DNA from: Candidatus Homeothermus arabinoxylanisolvens
Lineage (GTDB): Bacteria; Bacteroidota; Bacteroidia; Bacteroidales; Muribaculaceae
Direction of reading: 5' to 3'
Assembly: GCA_001689405.1 (NCBI GenBank)
Contig: LUJO01000036.1
Location: 1 to 64,000 of the forward strand
DNA length: 64,000 nucleotides
Shown: positions 25,489 through 34,431 of the stretch, piece by piece
Position numbering within the stretch: the stretch's first letter is position 1
Layout of the letters: each line of letters starts with the position of its first letter
Notes under the pieces: model-generated
Database searches by the model: none
What the model was told of the DNA's origin: nothing
Seen by the model: the letters and a program-made list of their open reading frames with translations, nothing else
Program-made: the position numbers and the translations under genes

Positions 25489-26799
25489 ATGAAACTGACG
25501 GCATCCATATCGGCTTTATTATTTATATGTGCTTCCGCCTCCGGCAAAGTCATATTTACCGACACTGCAAAAAGTGCCGTACTCTTGGATGCCGACAAAT
25601 CATCGGGCCTGTCTGCGATATGTATACTTTGGAATCCTGTAGATGTCAAAATGACATATCGATCGACCTCCCCTGAAAGCATACGATGGTACAGATTCGG
25701 AGCCGATGGAGCTACTCGCGCCGAGGAGTTGACCGATAATGTCAGCATCGGCAACGGAATATCGGAATTGACATTATCGGAAGGCAACTGCGGTTATATT
25801 GTTGAAAACGGCAATGTACGCGAATATATCTGGATTGTGGATTATACAAAATATATGCCGCAATTTACCGATATCGGCTTCGGAACCGACAGCGATTGCA
25901 ACTCGGTTGAGCTTGACTTCGCAGGAAGCGCTTCGACCATGACATATCATGGCGTTACAGGACGGAGCTATATAATAGACCGCGATTTCATACTGACGTT
26001 TGACACCCTCCGCTATGATGAAGTGTCCGATACATATTCGGTTGAGCCGGTGGAGCGCAAATATACGTCGTTAGAACCCTTGATTAGAGTCAATGCCCCG
26101 TTATGCGACACTGAATTCAGATTGTCAGGCGATTGTTTTCTTGCAGCATGGGATATGACCGAAAGCATCGTATCGCCACGCTACACGGCATCGGCGGTGG
26201 AAGCCCGTACTTATGCCAGACAATTGACGCGCGACATCTCCAACGAACAGACAAAGGATACCGACGGATTAGGCGGTTCGGCACCGGTAGAGATTGAATT
26301 TGAGGCTGCGGTAAGCGATGCAGTCGTGTTTACCGAATGGCAAATCTCCGATGATCCTGAATTTGAGGCAATCGACATTCGTCATAATGACATATCATTT
26401 ACGTATACATTTAATGACGAAGGACTCAGATATGTCCGCTTCGTGGCCGGAAATGCCGACGGCACATGCGAATATTTCAGTCCTACATATGAAATCAGTA
26501 TAGGCAAGTCAGACATAAAGTGCCCTAACGCCTTTTCTCCCGGCAACAATGACGGCGTAAATGATGAATGGAAGGTCAGCTACAAATCAATTCTGAACTT
26601 TGATTGCCACATATTCAACAGCTGGGGCATAGAAGTGGCACGGTTAAAAAATCCGGCTGACGGATGGGATGGACGATATAAAGGTAAAAATGTACCTTCA
26701 GGTGTTTATTATTATATAATCGACGCCAAAGGTGCCGATGGGAAAATATATCACCTTAAAGGTGACATAAACATAATAAAAAGCAAAAACACATATTAA
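25489..26799 (+). CDS. Exported protein with gliding-motility-type (CHU_C) type IX secretion C-terminal domain
   Basis: A 436-residue exported protein. I start it at ATG 25489 because MKLTASISALLFICASASG is a clean signal peptide, while the earlier ATG at 25447 lies upstream of the -7 box. The middle is beta-rich with no recognised enzyme motif. The last about 85 residues (from CPNAFSPGNNDGVNDEW to the end) match the CHU_C/gliding-motility C-terminal domain, including FNSWG and the terminal PSGVYYYIIDAKG. That domain directs export through the type IX system. The passenger function is unknown. mltD-like and uvrA follow in the same direction after 13 nt. Confidence 0.82.
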   Translation: MKLTASISALLFICASASGKVIFTDTAKSAVLLDADKSSGLSAICILWNPVDVKMTYRSTSPESIRWYRFGADGATRAEELTDNVSIGNGISELTLSEGNCGYIVENGNVREYIWIVDYTKYMPQFTDIGFGTDSDCNSVELDFAGSASTMTYHGVTGRSYIIDRDFILTFDTLRYDEVSDTYSVEPVERKYTSLEPLIRVNAPLCDTEFRLSGDCFLAAWDMTESIVSPRYTASAVEARTYARQLTRDISNEQTKDTDGLGGSAPVEIEFEAAVSDAVVFTEWQISDDPEFEAIDIRHNDISFTYTFNDEGLRYVRFVAGNADGTCEYFSPTYEISIGKSDIKCPNAFSPGNNDGVNDEWKVSYKSILNFDCHIFNSWGIEVARLKNPADGWDGRYKGKNVPSGVYYYIIDAKGADGKIYHLKGDINIIKSKNTY

Positions 26800-26812
26800 C
26801 GGACATGAACTT

Positions 26813-27748
26813 ATGAAACATCTTACTTCAATAGCAATTACAACTATGGCTCTGACTGTAGTTTCGTCGGCATACGGTCAGTCATCGCCTATATTTTCTT
26901 CAGTTGAAAACCCTGTAATCCCCACCACAGTGACTTTTGCGGGTCAGGGTGTGGATCTTGACCGAACCGACATGTACGAACGGTTTGACCGGGAGCTTAC
27001 CTCGATGGCCTATACCCACGGAAACACTCTGTTGGTAATAAAACGGGCCAACAGGTATTTTCCCGAGCTTATACCTATATTGAAGAAAAACGGACTGCCA
27101 GAAGATCTCATATATCTTGCCTGTATAGAAAGTTATCTCAATCCGAGAGCATACTCGGGAGCCAAAGCCGCCGGTATATGGCAGTTCATACCTTCAGCCG
27201 GTAAGCAGTACGGGCTTGAGGTAAACGAGTATGTCGACGAGCGTTATGATCCGGTCAAGTCGACCGAAGCGGCATGTCGCTATCTTAAAACAGCCTATAA
27301 CAAATACGGCAACTGGGAATCGGCCGCCGCATCATATAACGGCGGTATGGGGCGTATAACCAAAGAACTTGACGCACAGGGCGAGACATCGGCTTATGAC
27401 CTGTATCTCGTAGATGAGACCGCACGCTACATATACAGACTTATAGCGATGAAACTGATAATGGAGAATCCGAGAGCCTACGGGTACAAGCTCAAATCGG
27501 GACAGCTGTATCAGCCGGTACGCATCAAGACCGTGGAAGTCAACGGACCGATCGAAGATTGGGCGGCATGGGCCAAGAAAAACGGCATCAGCTATATGCA
27601 GCTAAGAGAGTATAATCCATGGATCAGGGCCAAGTCGCTTCCCAATAAAACCGGGAAGACATATCAAGTGAAAATACCTTTGAAGCAGGATCTGAACCGG
27701 TCCACCCAACAAAAGTCGATATACAACAAGGCTTGGGTGACCGACTAA
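26813..27748 (+). CDS. Lytic transglycosylase (MltD-like SLT domain)
   Basis: Periplasmic peptidoglycan lyase. A signal peptide (1 to about 22, SSAYG) is followed by an SLT domain with catalytic Glu106 in YLACIESYLNP, then GAKAAGIWQFIP and the AAASYNGG motif. A remnant C-terminal beta segment lacks an obvious LysM repeat. 311 residues. Located between the type IX cargo gene and uvrA, 14 nt from the latter, so probably one transcript. Confidence 0.92.
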   Translation: MKHLTSIAITTMALTVVSSAYGQSSPIFSSVENPVIPTTVTFAGQGVDLDRTDMYERFDRELTSMAYTHGNTLLVIKRANRYFPELIPILKKNGLPEDLIYLACIESYLNPRAYSGAKAAGIWQFIPSAGKQYGLEVNEYVDERYDPVKSTEAACRYLKTAYNKYGNWESAAASYNGGMGRITKELDAQGETSAYDLYLVDETARYIYRLIAMKLIMENPRAYGYKLKSGQLYQPVRIKTVEVNGPIEDWAAWAKKNGISYMQLREYNPWIRAKSLPNKTGKTYQVKIPLKQDLNRSTQQKSIYNKAWVTD

Positions 27749-27762
27749 ACAACAATATCTAA

Positions 27763-30585
27763 ATGGAAGATAACAAGAACATGTTGTCGGTACTCGGAGC
27801 GAGGGTACACAATCTTAAGAACATAGATGTGACAATACCGCACAACAAACTGACGGTCATAACAGGGCTCAGCGGCAGCGGTAAATCTTCGTTGGCGTTC
27901 GATACGATATTTGCCGAGGGACAACGCCGCTATGTCGAGACGTTTTCGGCCTATGCCCGCAATATGCTCGGTACACTCGAACGCCCCGACGTCGACAACA
28001 TATCAGGATTAAGCCCGGTAATAGCAATCGAGCAAAAGACCGTAAACCGCAATCCGCGAAGCACTATAGGCACAACCACCGAGGTATATGACTACCTGCG
28101 TCTGCTCTATGCCCGCATCGGCGAAGCGTACAGTTACATATCGGGGCTTCCTATGGTGAAATATACGTCAGAAAAGATAGTCAATCTTATTCTCGACAAA
28201 TACGACGGGCGTAAGATATACTTACTCGCTCCACTCGTAAAAAACCGCAAGGGGCACTACAAAGAGCTGTTTGAACAGCTGCGAAAAAAAGGGTTTCTTA
28301 CGGTAAGAGTCGACGGCGAAATGCGTGAGATAACATATGGCATGAAGCTTGACCGATACAAAAATCACTCGGTGGAACTTGTCATAGACAAGCTGAAAGT
28401 GTCGGCCAAAGACATACAGCGTCTTCACGACTCAGTCAACAAGTCATTGCAACAGGGCGGAAAACAGATGATGATATACGACCTTGACTCTGATTCGATA
28501 GGACACTACAGTCAGTTGCTCATGGATCCTGAAAGCGGTATATCATATCGCGATCCCGCGCCCCACGACTTTTCATTCAACTCCCCGCAGGGCGCATGTC
28601 CGGCATGCAAGGGGCTCGGATATGTAAATATAGTGGACCGTGCCAAGCTTATTCCGGATGACAGCAAGTCAATACATGAGGGAGGCATAGTAGCACTCGG
28701 GCCGTATAAGAATACGATGATTTTCTGGCAGATATCGGCTATATGCGAGAAGTATGGATATACCCTCAAGACTCCTCTGAAAGAGCTGAGCGAGGAAGCG
28801 ATAAACGACATTCTCAACGGCACCAACGAACGCCTGCAGCTTAAAACGGAGTCGCAAAACACGTTTTCTTACTTTCAGGTATATGAGGGCCTCGTAAAGT
28901 ATCTCGAGCTTCAGCAAAACGAGGATGCATCGGCCAAAGCACAGAAATGGAGCGGTCAGTTCTACTCGCGGGTTACCTGTCCTGAATGTAACGGGCAACG
29001 TCTTAACAAAGAGGCGCTGCACTTTTTTATCGATGGGAAGAACATAGCGCAGCTTGCGGAGATGGACATATCTTCGTTATATGAATGGATATGCAATGTG
29101 GAACCGCGTCTCACGTCAAAACAGCTGCATATAGGCACAGAAATACTGAAAGAGATACGCACCCGCCTGCGTTTTCTTGTGGATGTAGGACTGGAGTATC
29201 TTTCTTTAAACCGTAATTCAGCTACTCTCTCCGGTGGAGAAAGTCAGCGTATAAGGCTTGCTACGCAACTCGGTTCTGAACTGGTCAATGTCATGTACAT
29301 TCTTGATGAACCGAGCATAGGTCTTCATCAGCGCGACAACAAAAGGCTTATAGACTCCCTTAAGCGATTGCGCGACGCTTATAATTCGATTATCGTTGTA
29401 GAACACGATAAAGAGATAATGCTCGAAGCCGATTATATCGTTGATATAGGCCCCAAAGCAGGCAGAAAAGGCGGCAATGTGGTATTTGCCGGAACACCCG
29501 GGGAGATGCTGCGCACACATACTCTCACAGCCGATTATCTTAACGGCGACAAGACTATAGCCGCACCTGAAAAATACAGAGAAGGCAACGGGAAATATCT
29601 TGTGCTTGAGGGTTGCACGGGCCACAATCTGCGTGACGTAACGTTAAGACTGCCGTTAGGCAAGTTTGTATGTATAGCCGGAGTGTCGGGAAGTGGCAAA
29701 TCCAGCCTTGTCAACGGCACCTTGCAACCTATACTCAGCAAACACTTTTATCGCTCATTACAGGAGCCGCTTCCGTATAAGTCGATAAGCGGCATTGAAA
29801 ATATCGATAAGATAGTGACTGTAGACCAGTCGCCGTTAGGCAAGTCGCCTCGTTCCAATCCGGCGACATATACAGGTGTATTTTCCGATATCCGCAACCT
29901 GTTTGTCAACCTTCCGGAAGCAAAAATAAGAGGCTATAAACCGGGCCGCTTCTCCTTCAACGTGTCGGGAGGAAGATGCGAGGCATGTAACGGCAACGGG
30001 TATAAAGTCATCGAGATGAATTTTCTGCCCGATGTACTTGTACCGTGTGAAGTATGCGGAGGCAAACGTTACAATAGAGAGACTCTGGAGGTCAGATACA
30101 AAGGAAAATCGATAGCCGATGTACTCGATATGACGATAAATCAGGCTGTGGAATTTTTCGCCGGAATACCGAATATATTAAAAAAGATACAGGTATTACA
30201 GGATATCGGTCTGGGTTATATAAAGCTCGGACAGCCGTCAAGCACACTGTCAGGAGGCGAGAATCAGCGTGTAAAACTGGCTACAGAGCTTGCAAAACGC
30301 GATACGGGCAAGACACTGTTTATTCTTGACGAGCCCACTACCGGGCTGCATTTTGAGGATATAAACGTGCTTCTTGGTGTACTGAACAGGCTGGTGGATA
30401 AAGGCAACACCGTGCTTGTCATTGAACACAATCTCGATATCCTGAAATGCGCCGATTATATTATAGACATGGGGCCCGAAGGGGGAAAGAACGGAGGGCG
30501 GATAATAGCGGAGGGAACCCCGCGTGATATCGCATCATGCAATTCCCCGACGAGTCGTTATCTAAAAGAGGAATTAGGTATATAA
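27763..30585 (+). CDS. uvrA: UvrABC system protein A
   Basis: DNA-damage recognition ATPase of nucleotide excision repair. Two ABC modules: Walker A GLSGSGKS (35-42) and GVSGSGKS (about 640-647), with signatures LSGGESQR and LSGGENQR. The zinc-binding Cys sets (CPACKGLGYV/CPECNGQR and CEACNGNGYK/CEVCGGKR) are intact. The 940-residue length is normal. Ended by a strong terminator 19 nt after the stop. Confidence 0.97.
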   Translation: MEDNKNMLSVLGARVHNLKNIDVTIPHNKLTVITGLSGSGKSSLAFDTIFAEGQRRYVETFSAYARNMLGTLERPDVDNISGLSPVIAIEQKTVNRNPRSTIGTTTEVYDYLRLLYARIGEAYSYISGLPMVKYTSEKIVNLILDKYDGRKIYLLAPLVKNRKGHYKELFEQLRKKGFLTVRVDGEMREITYGMKLDRYKNHSVELVIDKLKVSAKDIQRLHDSVNKSLQQGGKQMMIYDLDSDSIGHYSQLLMDPESGISYRDPAPHDFSFNSPQGACPACKGLGYVNIVDRAKLIPDDSKSIHEGGIVALGPYKNTMIFWQISAICEKYGYTLKTPLKELSEEAINDILNGTNERLQLKTESQNTFSYFQVYEGLVKYLELQQNEDASAKAQKWSGQFYSRVTCPECNGQRLNKEALHFFIDGKNIAQLAEMDISSLYEWICNVEPRLTSKQLHIGTEILKEIRTRLRFLVDVGLEYLSLNRNSATLSGGESQRIRLATQLGSELVNVMYILDEPSIGLHQRDNKRLIDSLKRLRDAYNSIIVVEHDKEIMLEADYIVDIGPKAGRKGGNVVFAGTPGEMLRTHTLTADYLNGDKTIAAPEKYREGNGKYLVLEGCTGHNLRDVTLRLPLGKFVCIAGVSGSGKSSLVNGTLQPILSKHFYRSLQEPLPYKSISGIENIDKIVTVDQSPLGKSPRSNPATYTGVFSDIRNLFVNLPEAKIRGYKPGRFSFNVSGGRCEACNGNGYKVIEMNFLPDVLVPCEVCGGKRYNRETLEVRYKGKSIADVLDMTINQAVEFFAGIPNILKKIQVLQDIGLGYIKLGQPSSTLSGGENQRVKLATELAKRDTGKTLFILDEPTTGLHFEDINVLLGVLNRLVDKGNTVLVIEHNLDILKCADYIIDMGPEGGKNGGRIIAEGTPRDIASCNSPTSRYLKEELGI

Positions 30586-30604
30586 ATACTCATTTTTGAT
30601 GCTC

Positions 30605-30637
30605 AGGCCCGGAATTCAATGTTTCCGGGCCTTTTTC
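30605..30637 (+). terminator. Rho-independent terminator after uvrA
   Basis: Perfect 10-bp stem AGGCCCGGAA (30605-30614) / TTCCGGGCCT (30623-30632), then TTTT. Confidence 0.92.
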
Positions 30638-31305
30638 GTTGTATACGGAAATACAACAAAGAAAATATGCTATAAAACATGCAAAAATATTTGCAAAATC
30701 CAAATACACTCGAAGAGAAGTTAAATAAAAGTTAATTATCGGATTTTGAGGAGATTAAAGAGTTAAATTGCGCTAACATATTAATCTTTATCAAATTAGG
30801 GAGTGTTCTAATATTGAAAACGTTATAATTTGCATTTGTTTAAAGAAACACAAATATAAAATTGCAAATTATAAATTCGGCAGCAATAATTGCCACTTGG
30901 AAATTTGGGTTCGCATCAAAAGTGATAGATTAAAACCACGCTATGATTACACGAAAAAGCCGCTCAATTTATATTTGCACATCCGCAAAATTTCCAAATT
31001 AGCAGCTCCATCATGTTTACATTAACATATTTTACGCATTAACCATTAAAAACATTTAATGTATACCGCTGTAACACATACTTAGTATACATAAAACTTA
31101 AAGTAATTCATTAAGAATACACCTCCAAAGTCCGATTTAGTTTAACGCAAAGCCATACACACAAACATAACGTGGTAAATATCAGTTATTTATGTAGCAT
31201 ATTATAAATAACTACTTTAATTGTTTTACGCAGCTGCAGTGTTGATTTCAAAATTAACCGCATCCCCTATTTGCATTTGTAACTACGGCGTGTTCATTAA
31301 TAAAT
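30638..31305. other. AT-rich non-coding region dense in TTTGCA/TGCAAA hexamers
   Basis: About 670 bp with no plausible gene on either strand. Counting to 31354, TTTGCA occurs at 30690, 30829, 30974, 31270 and 31333, and TGCAAA at 30680, 30692, 30863 and 31349. The copies at 30680 and 30690 form a dyad TGCAAA-N4-TTTGCA. A perfect 12-bp direct repeat ATTTGCATTTGT occurs at 30828-30839 and 31269-31280. TATATTTG at 30970-30977 could be a -7 box for a long leader or small RNA, but no -33 supports it. The likeliest use is regulatory DNA for the XRE gene. Confidence 0.5.
31184..31213. repeat. Perfect AT-rich 10-bp inverted repeat
   Basis: AGTTATTTAT (31184-31193) and ATAAATAACT (31204-31213) with a 10-nt loop, inside the long non-coding gap before the XRE gene. 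It could be a hairpin or a protein site. Confidence 0.45.
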
Positions 31306-31336
31306 TTTGAATTTACAAATTAATTAGTTACATTTG
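31306..31336 (+). promoter_or_regulatory. Predicted promoter of the XRE regulator
   Basis: TTTG (31306-31309), 19 nt, TACATTTG (31329-31336). A TTTGCA (31333-31338)-N10-TGCAAA (31349-31354) dyad spans the -7 box and the expected start site, suggesting autoregulation. Confidence 0.65.
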
Positions 31337-31366
31337 CACATTGTAAATTGCAAAACAAAACTCACT

Positions 31367-31900
31367 ATGGATATCGCTTCACGCATAAAAAAATTCATGG
31401 ATGCAACCGGAATTCAAAATTCACAGTTTGCCGATACATGCGGCATACCCCGCCCGTCGTTATCGCAATTATTAAACGGGCGCAATAAAAAAGTAAGCAA
31501 TGAAGTGATTGACAAAATTCATGAAGCATATCCGAGTTTATCTATCTTATGGCTCATGTTTGGCGAAGGAGATATGTGGGTAGACGGAAATATTCAATTC
31601 TCAGAGCTTCAAAAAGACGGTGAAACCCATATTTCCGACGCAGACGATATTGATACAGAGGGCTTTGAGTTCAGCAATAACCTGTTTTCAGATGTCTCGG
31701 ATTTTACTCAGAAAAAATCTGCTGAGGAAAAAAGCACAGTAAGCACGGTAAACAAGACTGTAGAGGAGATACCGACGCAAAAAGTTGCACCTGTTCAGGC
31801 ATCGGCAATGTCGCTTGGAGTTGACAATACAAGAAAGGTTGTGAACATAATGGTATTCTACAGCGACAGCAGTTTTGAAACATTTGTGCCGAAGACCTAA
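31367..31900 (+). CDS. XRE-family helix-turn-helix transcriptional regulator
   Basis: A 177-residue regulator whose N-terminal HTH (roughly 7-60: FMDATGIQNSQFADTCGIPRPSLSQLL) is of the Cro/C1 type, with the Bacteroidetes tail LSILWLMFGEGDMW. The C-terminal half is polar, poorly conserved and probably flexible. I start at ATG 31367; a TTG at 31334 is in frame but lies inside the -7 box. It sits downstream of a long hexamer-rich region and has its own promoter, separate from pyrK. Targets are unknown. Confidence 0.9.
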   Translation: MDIASRIKKFMDATGIQNSQFADTCGIPRPSLSQLLNGRNKKVSNEVIDKIHEAYPSLSILWLMFGEGDMWVDGNIQFSELQKDGETHISDADDIDTEGFEFSNNLFSDVSDFTQKKSAEEKSTVSTVNKTVEEIPTQKVAPVQASAMSLGVDNTRKVVNIMVFYSDSSFETFVPKT

Positions 31901-31914
31901 ATTGACTAACTTTG
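31883..31914 (+). promoter_or_regulatory. Predicted promoter of pyrK-pyrD
   Basis: TTTG (31883-31886), 20 nt, TAACTTTG (31907-31914), a full consensus match. It starts inside the 3' end of the XRE gene; pyrK ATG is 27 nt downstream. Confidence 0.72.
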
Positions 31915-31941
31915 CGACTATAATATATACTACAATTATAG

Positions 31942-32715
31942 ATGAAAAAATATATCCTCGATTTCAAGATTGTTGAGAACCGTCATCTGCATGAGTTATA
32001 CTCTCTGCTTATAGTAACCCCCGTCGACGGTATGTTGCCCGAAGTTCTGCCCGGACAATTTGTACAAGTTGCCGTTGACAACTCAAAGACCACATTTCTC
32101 CGTCGTCCGATATCGATAAATTATGTGGACCGGGAGAATGCCACGTTATGGTTGCTTATAAGAAAAGCCGGTGACGGCACTAAGGCAATAACCGAAAAAA
32201 AGGCCGGCGATACGATAAACATGGTATTGCCGCTTGGTAATAGTTTTACCGCACCCGAAGCTGACGCCCGCGTATTGCTTATTGGCGGCGGCGTAGGTGT
32301 GGCTCCGCTATTGTACTGGGGCGAGGTCCTGAAAAAGAACGGATATATCCCCCATTTCCTTATAGGCGCACGATCATTCAAAGACGTGCTTGAACTTGAT
32401 GAATTCAATGCCATAGGTCAGGTACACGTATCGACCGAAGACGGTTCGTACGGCGAGAAAGGACTTGTGACGGCCCACAGCATATTGAATCAAAAATGGG
32501 ATAAGATATACTGTTGCGGTCCCGCACCCATGATGAAAGCCGTAGCCCGCAAAGCATCGGAGATGGGCGCTGATTGTGAAGTATCGCTCGAAAACATGAT
32601 GGCATGCGGACTCGGTGCATGTCTGTGCTGCGTGGAGAAAACCGTGCGAGGCAATGTTTGTGTATGTACCGAAGGTCCTGTATTTAATATAACTGAATTG
32701 ACATGGCTCGATTAG
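31942..32715 (+). CDS. pyrK: Dihydroorotate dehydrogenase B, electron-transfer subunit
   Basis: FAD and [2Fe-2S] subunit passing electrons from dihydroorotate to NAD. FAD-binding RRPISINYV and the NAD-binding loop GGGVGVAPLLY are visible. The cluster Cys lie near the end (222, 227, 230 and 240/242 in CGLGACLCC...CVC). 257 residues, normal. It overlaps pyrD by 13 nt, consistent with a tight heterotetramer. Confidence 0.95.
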   Translation: MKKYILDFKIVENRHLHELYSLLIVTPVDGMLPEVLPGQFVQVAVDNSKTTFLRRPISINYVDRENATLWLLIRKAGDGTKAITEKKAGDTINMVLPLGNSFTAPEADARVLLIGGGVGVAPLLYWGEVLKKNGYIPHFLIGARSFKDVLELDEFNAIGQVHVSTEDGSYGEKGLVTAHSILNQKWDKIYCCGPAPMMKAVARKASEMGADCEVSLENMMACGLGACLCCVEKTVRGNVCVCTEGPVFNITELTWLD

Positions 32716-33608
32716 AAGTAAAAATAGGCGCATTAGAGTTAAAGAACCCGGTTCTCACCGCTTCCGGCACGTTCGGCTATGGAGAGGAGTTCTCCGATTT
32801 TATTGATCTGAACCGGCTTGGAGGATATATCATAAAAGGCACGACGCTTAATCATCGTGAGGGCAACCCATACCCGCGCATGGCCGAGACTCCCTCCGGC
32901 ATGCTTAATGCCGTAGGCCTTCAGAACAAAGGTGTGGACTACTTCATCCAAAATATATACCCCCGCATAAAAGATATAGACTCGCAGCTTATCGTAAATG
33001 TATCGGGGGCTACGATTGAGGACTATGTTGCGGTATGCGAGAAGCTCGCTCCGCTTGACCGCATAAACGCGATTGAGGTGAACATATCGTGTCCGAATGT
33101 GAAACAAGGCGGCATGGCATTCGGTACGACATGCAGCGGTGCGGCCGAAGTAACCAAAGCGGTGCGAAATGCTTACCCCAAAACCGTTATCGTAAAGCTG
33201 TCGCCCAACGTCACGAGCATTGCCGATATAGCGAAGGCCGTGGAGGCGGAAGGAGCCGATTCCGTATCGTTGATTAATACCCTTCTGGGCATGGCCATCG
33301 ACGTAGAGCGTCAACGCCCGTGCCTGTCGACAATCACGGGCGGATTATCGGGCCCTGCCGTGCGTCCTGTAGCGGTGCGTATGGTATGGCAGGTGGCTCA
33401 TGCAGTCAACATACCGGTAATCGGTCTTGGCGGCATTATGGACGGCCGCGATGCCATAGAGTTCATGCTTGCCGGAGCTCGGGCCGTAGAGGTAGGCACC
33501 GCAAACTTCTTAGACCCGGCTGTAACGATGAAAATAATCGATTACATGAACGATTATTGTTCACGCCACGGAGTAAGCGACATTAACGATATTGTAGGAC
33601 TTATTTAA
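32703..33608 (+). CDS. pyrD: Dihydroorotate dehydrogenase B, catalytic subunit
   Basis: FMN TIM-barrel enzyme of pyrimidine synthesis, class 1B. The active-site Cys130 lies in NISCPNVKQGG, the FMN loop is GLGGIMDGRDA, and the substrate loop includes NVSGATIEDY. 301 residues, normal. The start overlaps the end of pyrK; the 3' end overlaps the converging solute-binding gene by 4 nt. Confidence 0.96.
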   Translation: MARLEVKIGALELKNPVLTASGTFGYGEEFSDFIDLNRLGGYIIKGTTLNHREGNPYPRMAETPSGMLNAVGLQNKGVDYFIQNIYPRIKDIDSQLIVNVSGATIEDYVAVCEKLAPLDRINAIEVNISCPNVKQGGMAFGTTCSGAAEVTKAVRNAYPKTVIVKLSPNVTSIADIAKAVEAEGADSVSLINTLLGMAIDVERQRPCLSTITGGLSGPAVRPVAVRMVWQVAHAVNIPVIGLGGIMDGRDAIEFMLAGARAVEVGTANFLDPAVTMKIIDYMNDYCSRHGVSDINDIVGLI

Positions 33609-34426
33609 CGCAGATAGCGTTTTTCAAGATTGCGGTATTCGGGAGTGCCCTTGAACTCGATAATCCACTTATTGAGGCTATCGGTAAATTCAGGGCGCTT
33701 CTTACCTGCAATCCATGACTGGAACTGGGTGAATGATATATTGGTCGATATATCGGCGTCAGGATACTCCGCTGACAGAGATTTCGCTATCCGTTCATTA
33801 ATTACGGCTTGTTTTATTTCACCGGTAGCCGTCATTATAAACAGCTGCTCGGCTCCATATTCCGGTTCATAATTAATATAGATTGTATCGCCTATCTCAT
33901 GCGCGAGATTATTGATGCGCCCCACAACCGAAGAGCCATCGACCACCCACACTGTATCACCGGCCAAGTCGAGCCGGTTTTTTATTTGCGGTTGTCCCGT
34001 CGAGTCTTTTAATTGCACGAGTACCTGCCGGTCAAGCAGTACAGGCTCAAGAAAGTCATACTTGTCCTTGAACTCCGCCGTAAGCGGTATGTCGGCCACA
34101 AGTATGTCATATGTCTTGTCCTCTATATGCTGTAGCGACGTGGTCAGTTTGACTACCGGATGAAACTTTACGATAAAACCGTGCTTATTGGCCAGCAACC
34201 TTATCATATCATAATTAAAGCCGCCGAGTGTATCTGCGTAACGGTACAAGGACATAGGCGAATACTCGATAGCCACATCGATAGTGTCGCCACCCGAAGG
34301 CTTCAATCGCTCCGACTCTCCCCTATAGCTGCACCGCCGCAGCGAATACATGAGAGCCATTACAAGCAACAGCCCTATGAGCATTATCCATGCATGTCCT
34401 TTATGTTGCAGCTTATTCAGTGCCAT
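33605..34426 (-). CDS. Membrane-anchored periplasmic solute-binding protein (SBP_bac_3, MltF N-domain-like)
   Basis: A 273-residue protein with an N-terminal anchor helix (MLIGLLLVMALMYSL), then a type II periplasmic-binding fold (DTIDVAIEYSPMSLYRYADTL ... NYDMIRLLA). It is related to the N-terminal domain of the MltF-like protein at 43603 (shared pattern DI/DLAAxxIPLTAEF, QVLVQ and INNL spacing) but lacks the transglycosylase domain. It lies 5 nt after the porin stop and is probably cotranscribed with it. The ligand is unknown; in MltF this domain senses peptidoglycan fragments. Confidence 0.82.
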   Translation of the reverse strand: MALNKLQHKGHAWIMLIGLLLVMALMYSLRRCSYRGESERLKPSGGDTIDVAIEYSPMSLYRYADTLGGFNYDMIRLLANKHGFIVKFHPVVKLTTSLQHIEDKTYDILVADIPLTAEFKDKYDFLEPVLLDRQVLVQLKDSTGQPQIKNRLDLAGDTVWVVDGSSVVGRINNLAHEIGDTIYINYEPEYGAEQLFIMTATGEIKQAVINERIAKSLSAEYPDADISTNISFTQFQSWIAGKKRPEFTDSLNKWIIEFKGTPEYRNLEKRYLR

Positions 34427-34431
34427 GACAT

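Noticed and set aside
31334..31366. TTG start for the XRE regulator
   Set aside because: The codon overlaps the -7 box, so it would lie before the transcription start; ATG 31367 opens the HTH domain properly.
30970..31366. Small RNA from the TATATTTG box at 30970
   Set aside because: No matching -33 element and no terminator; kept only as a possibility within the non-coding region.
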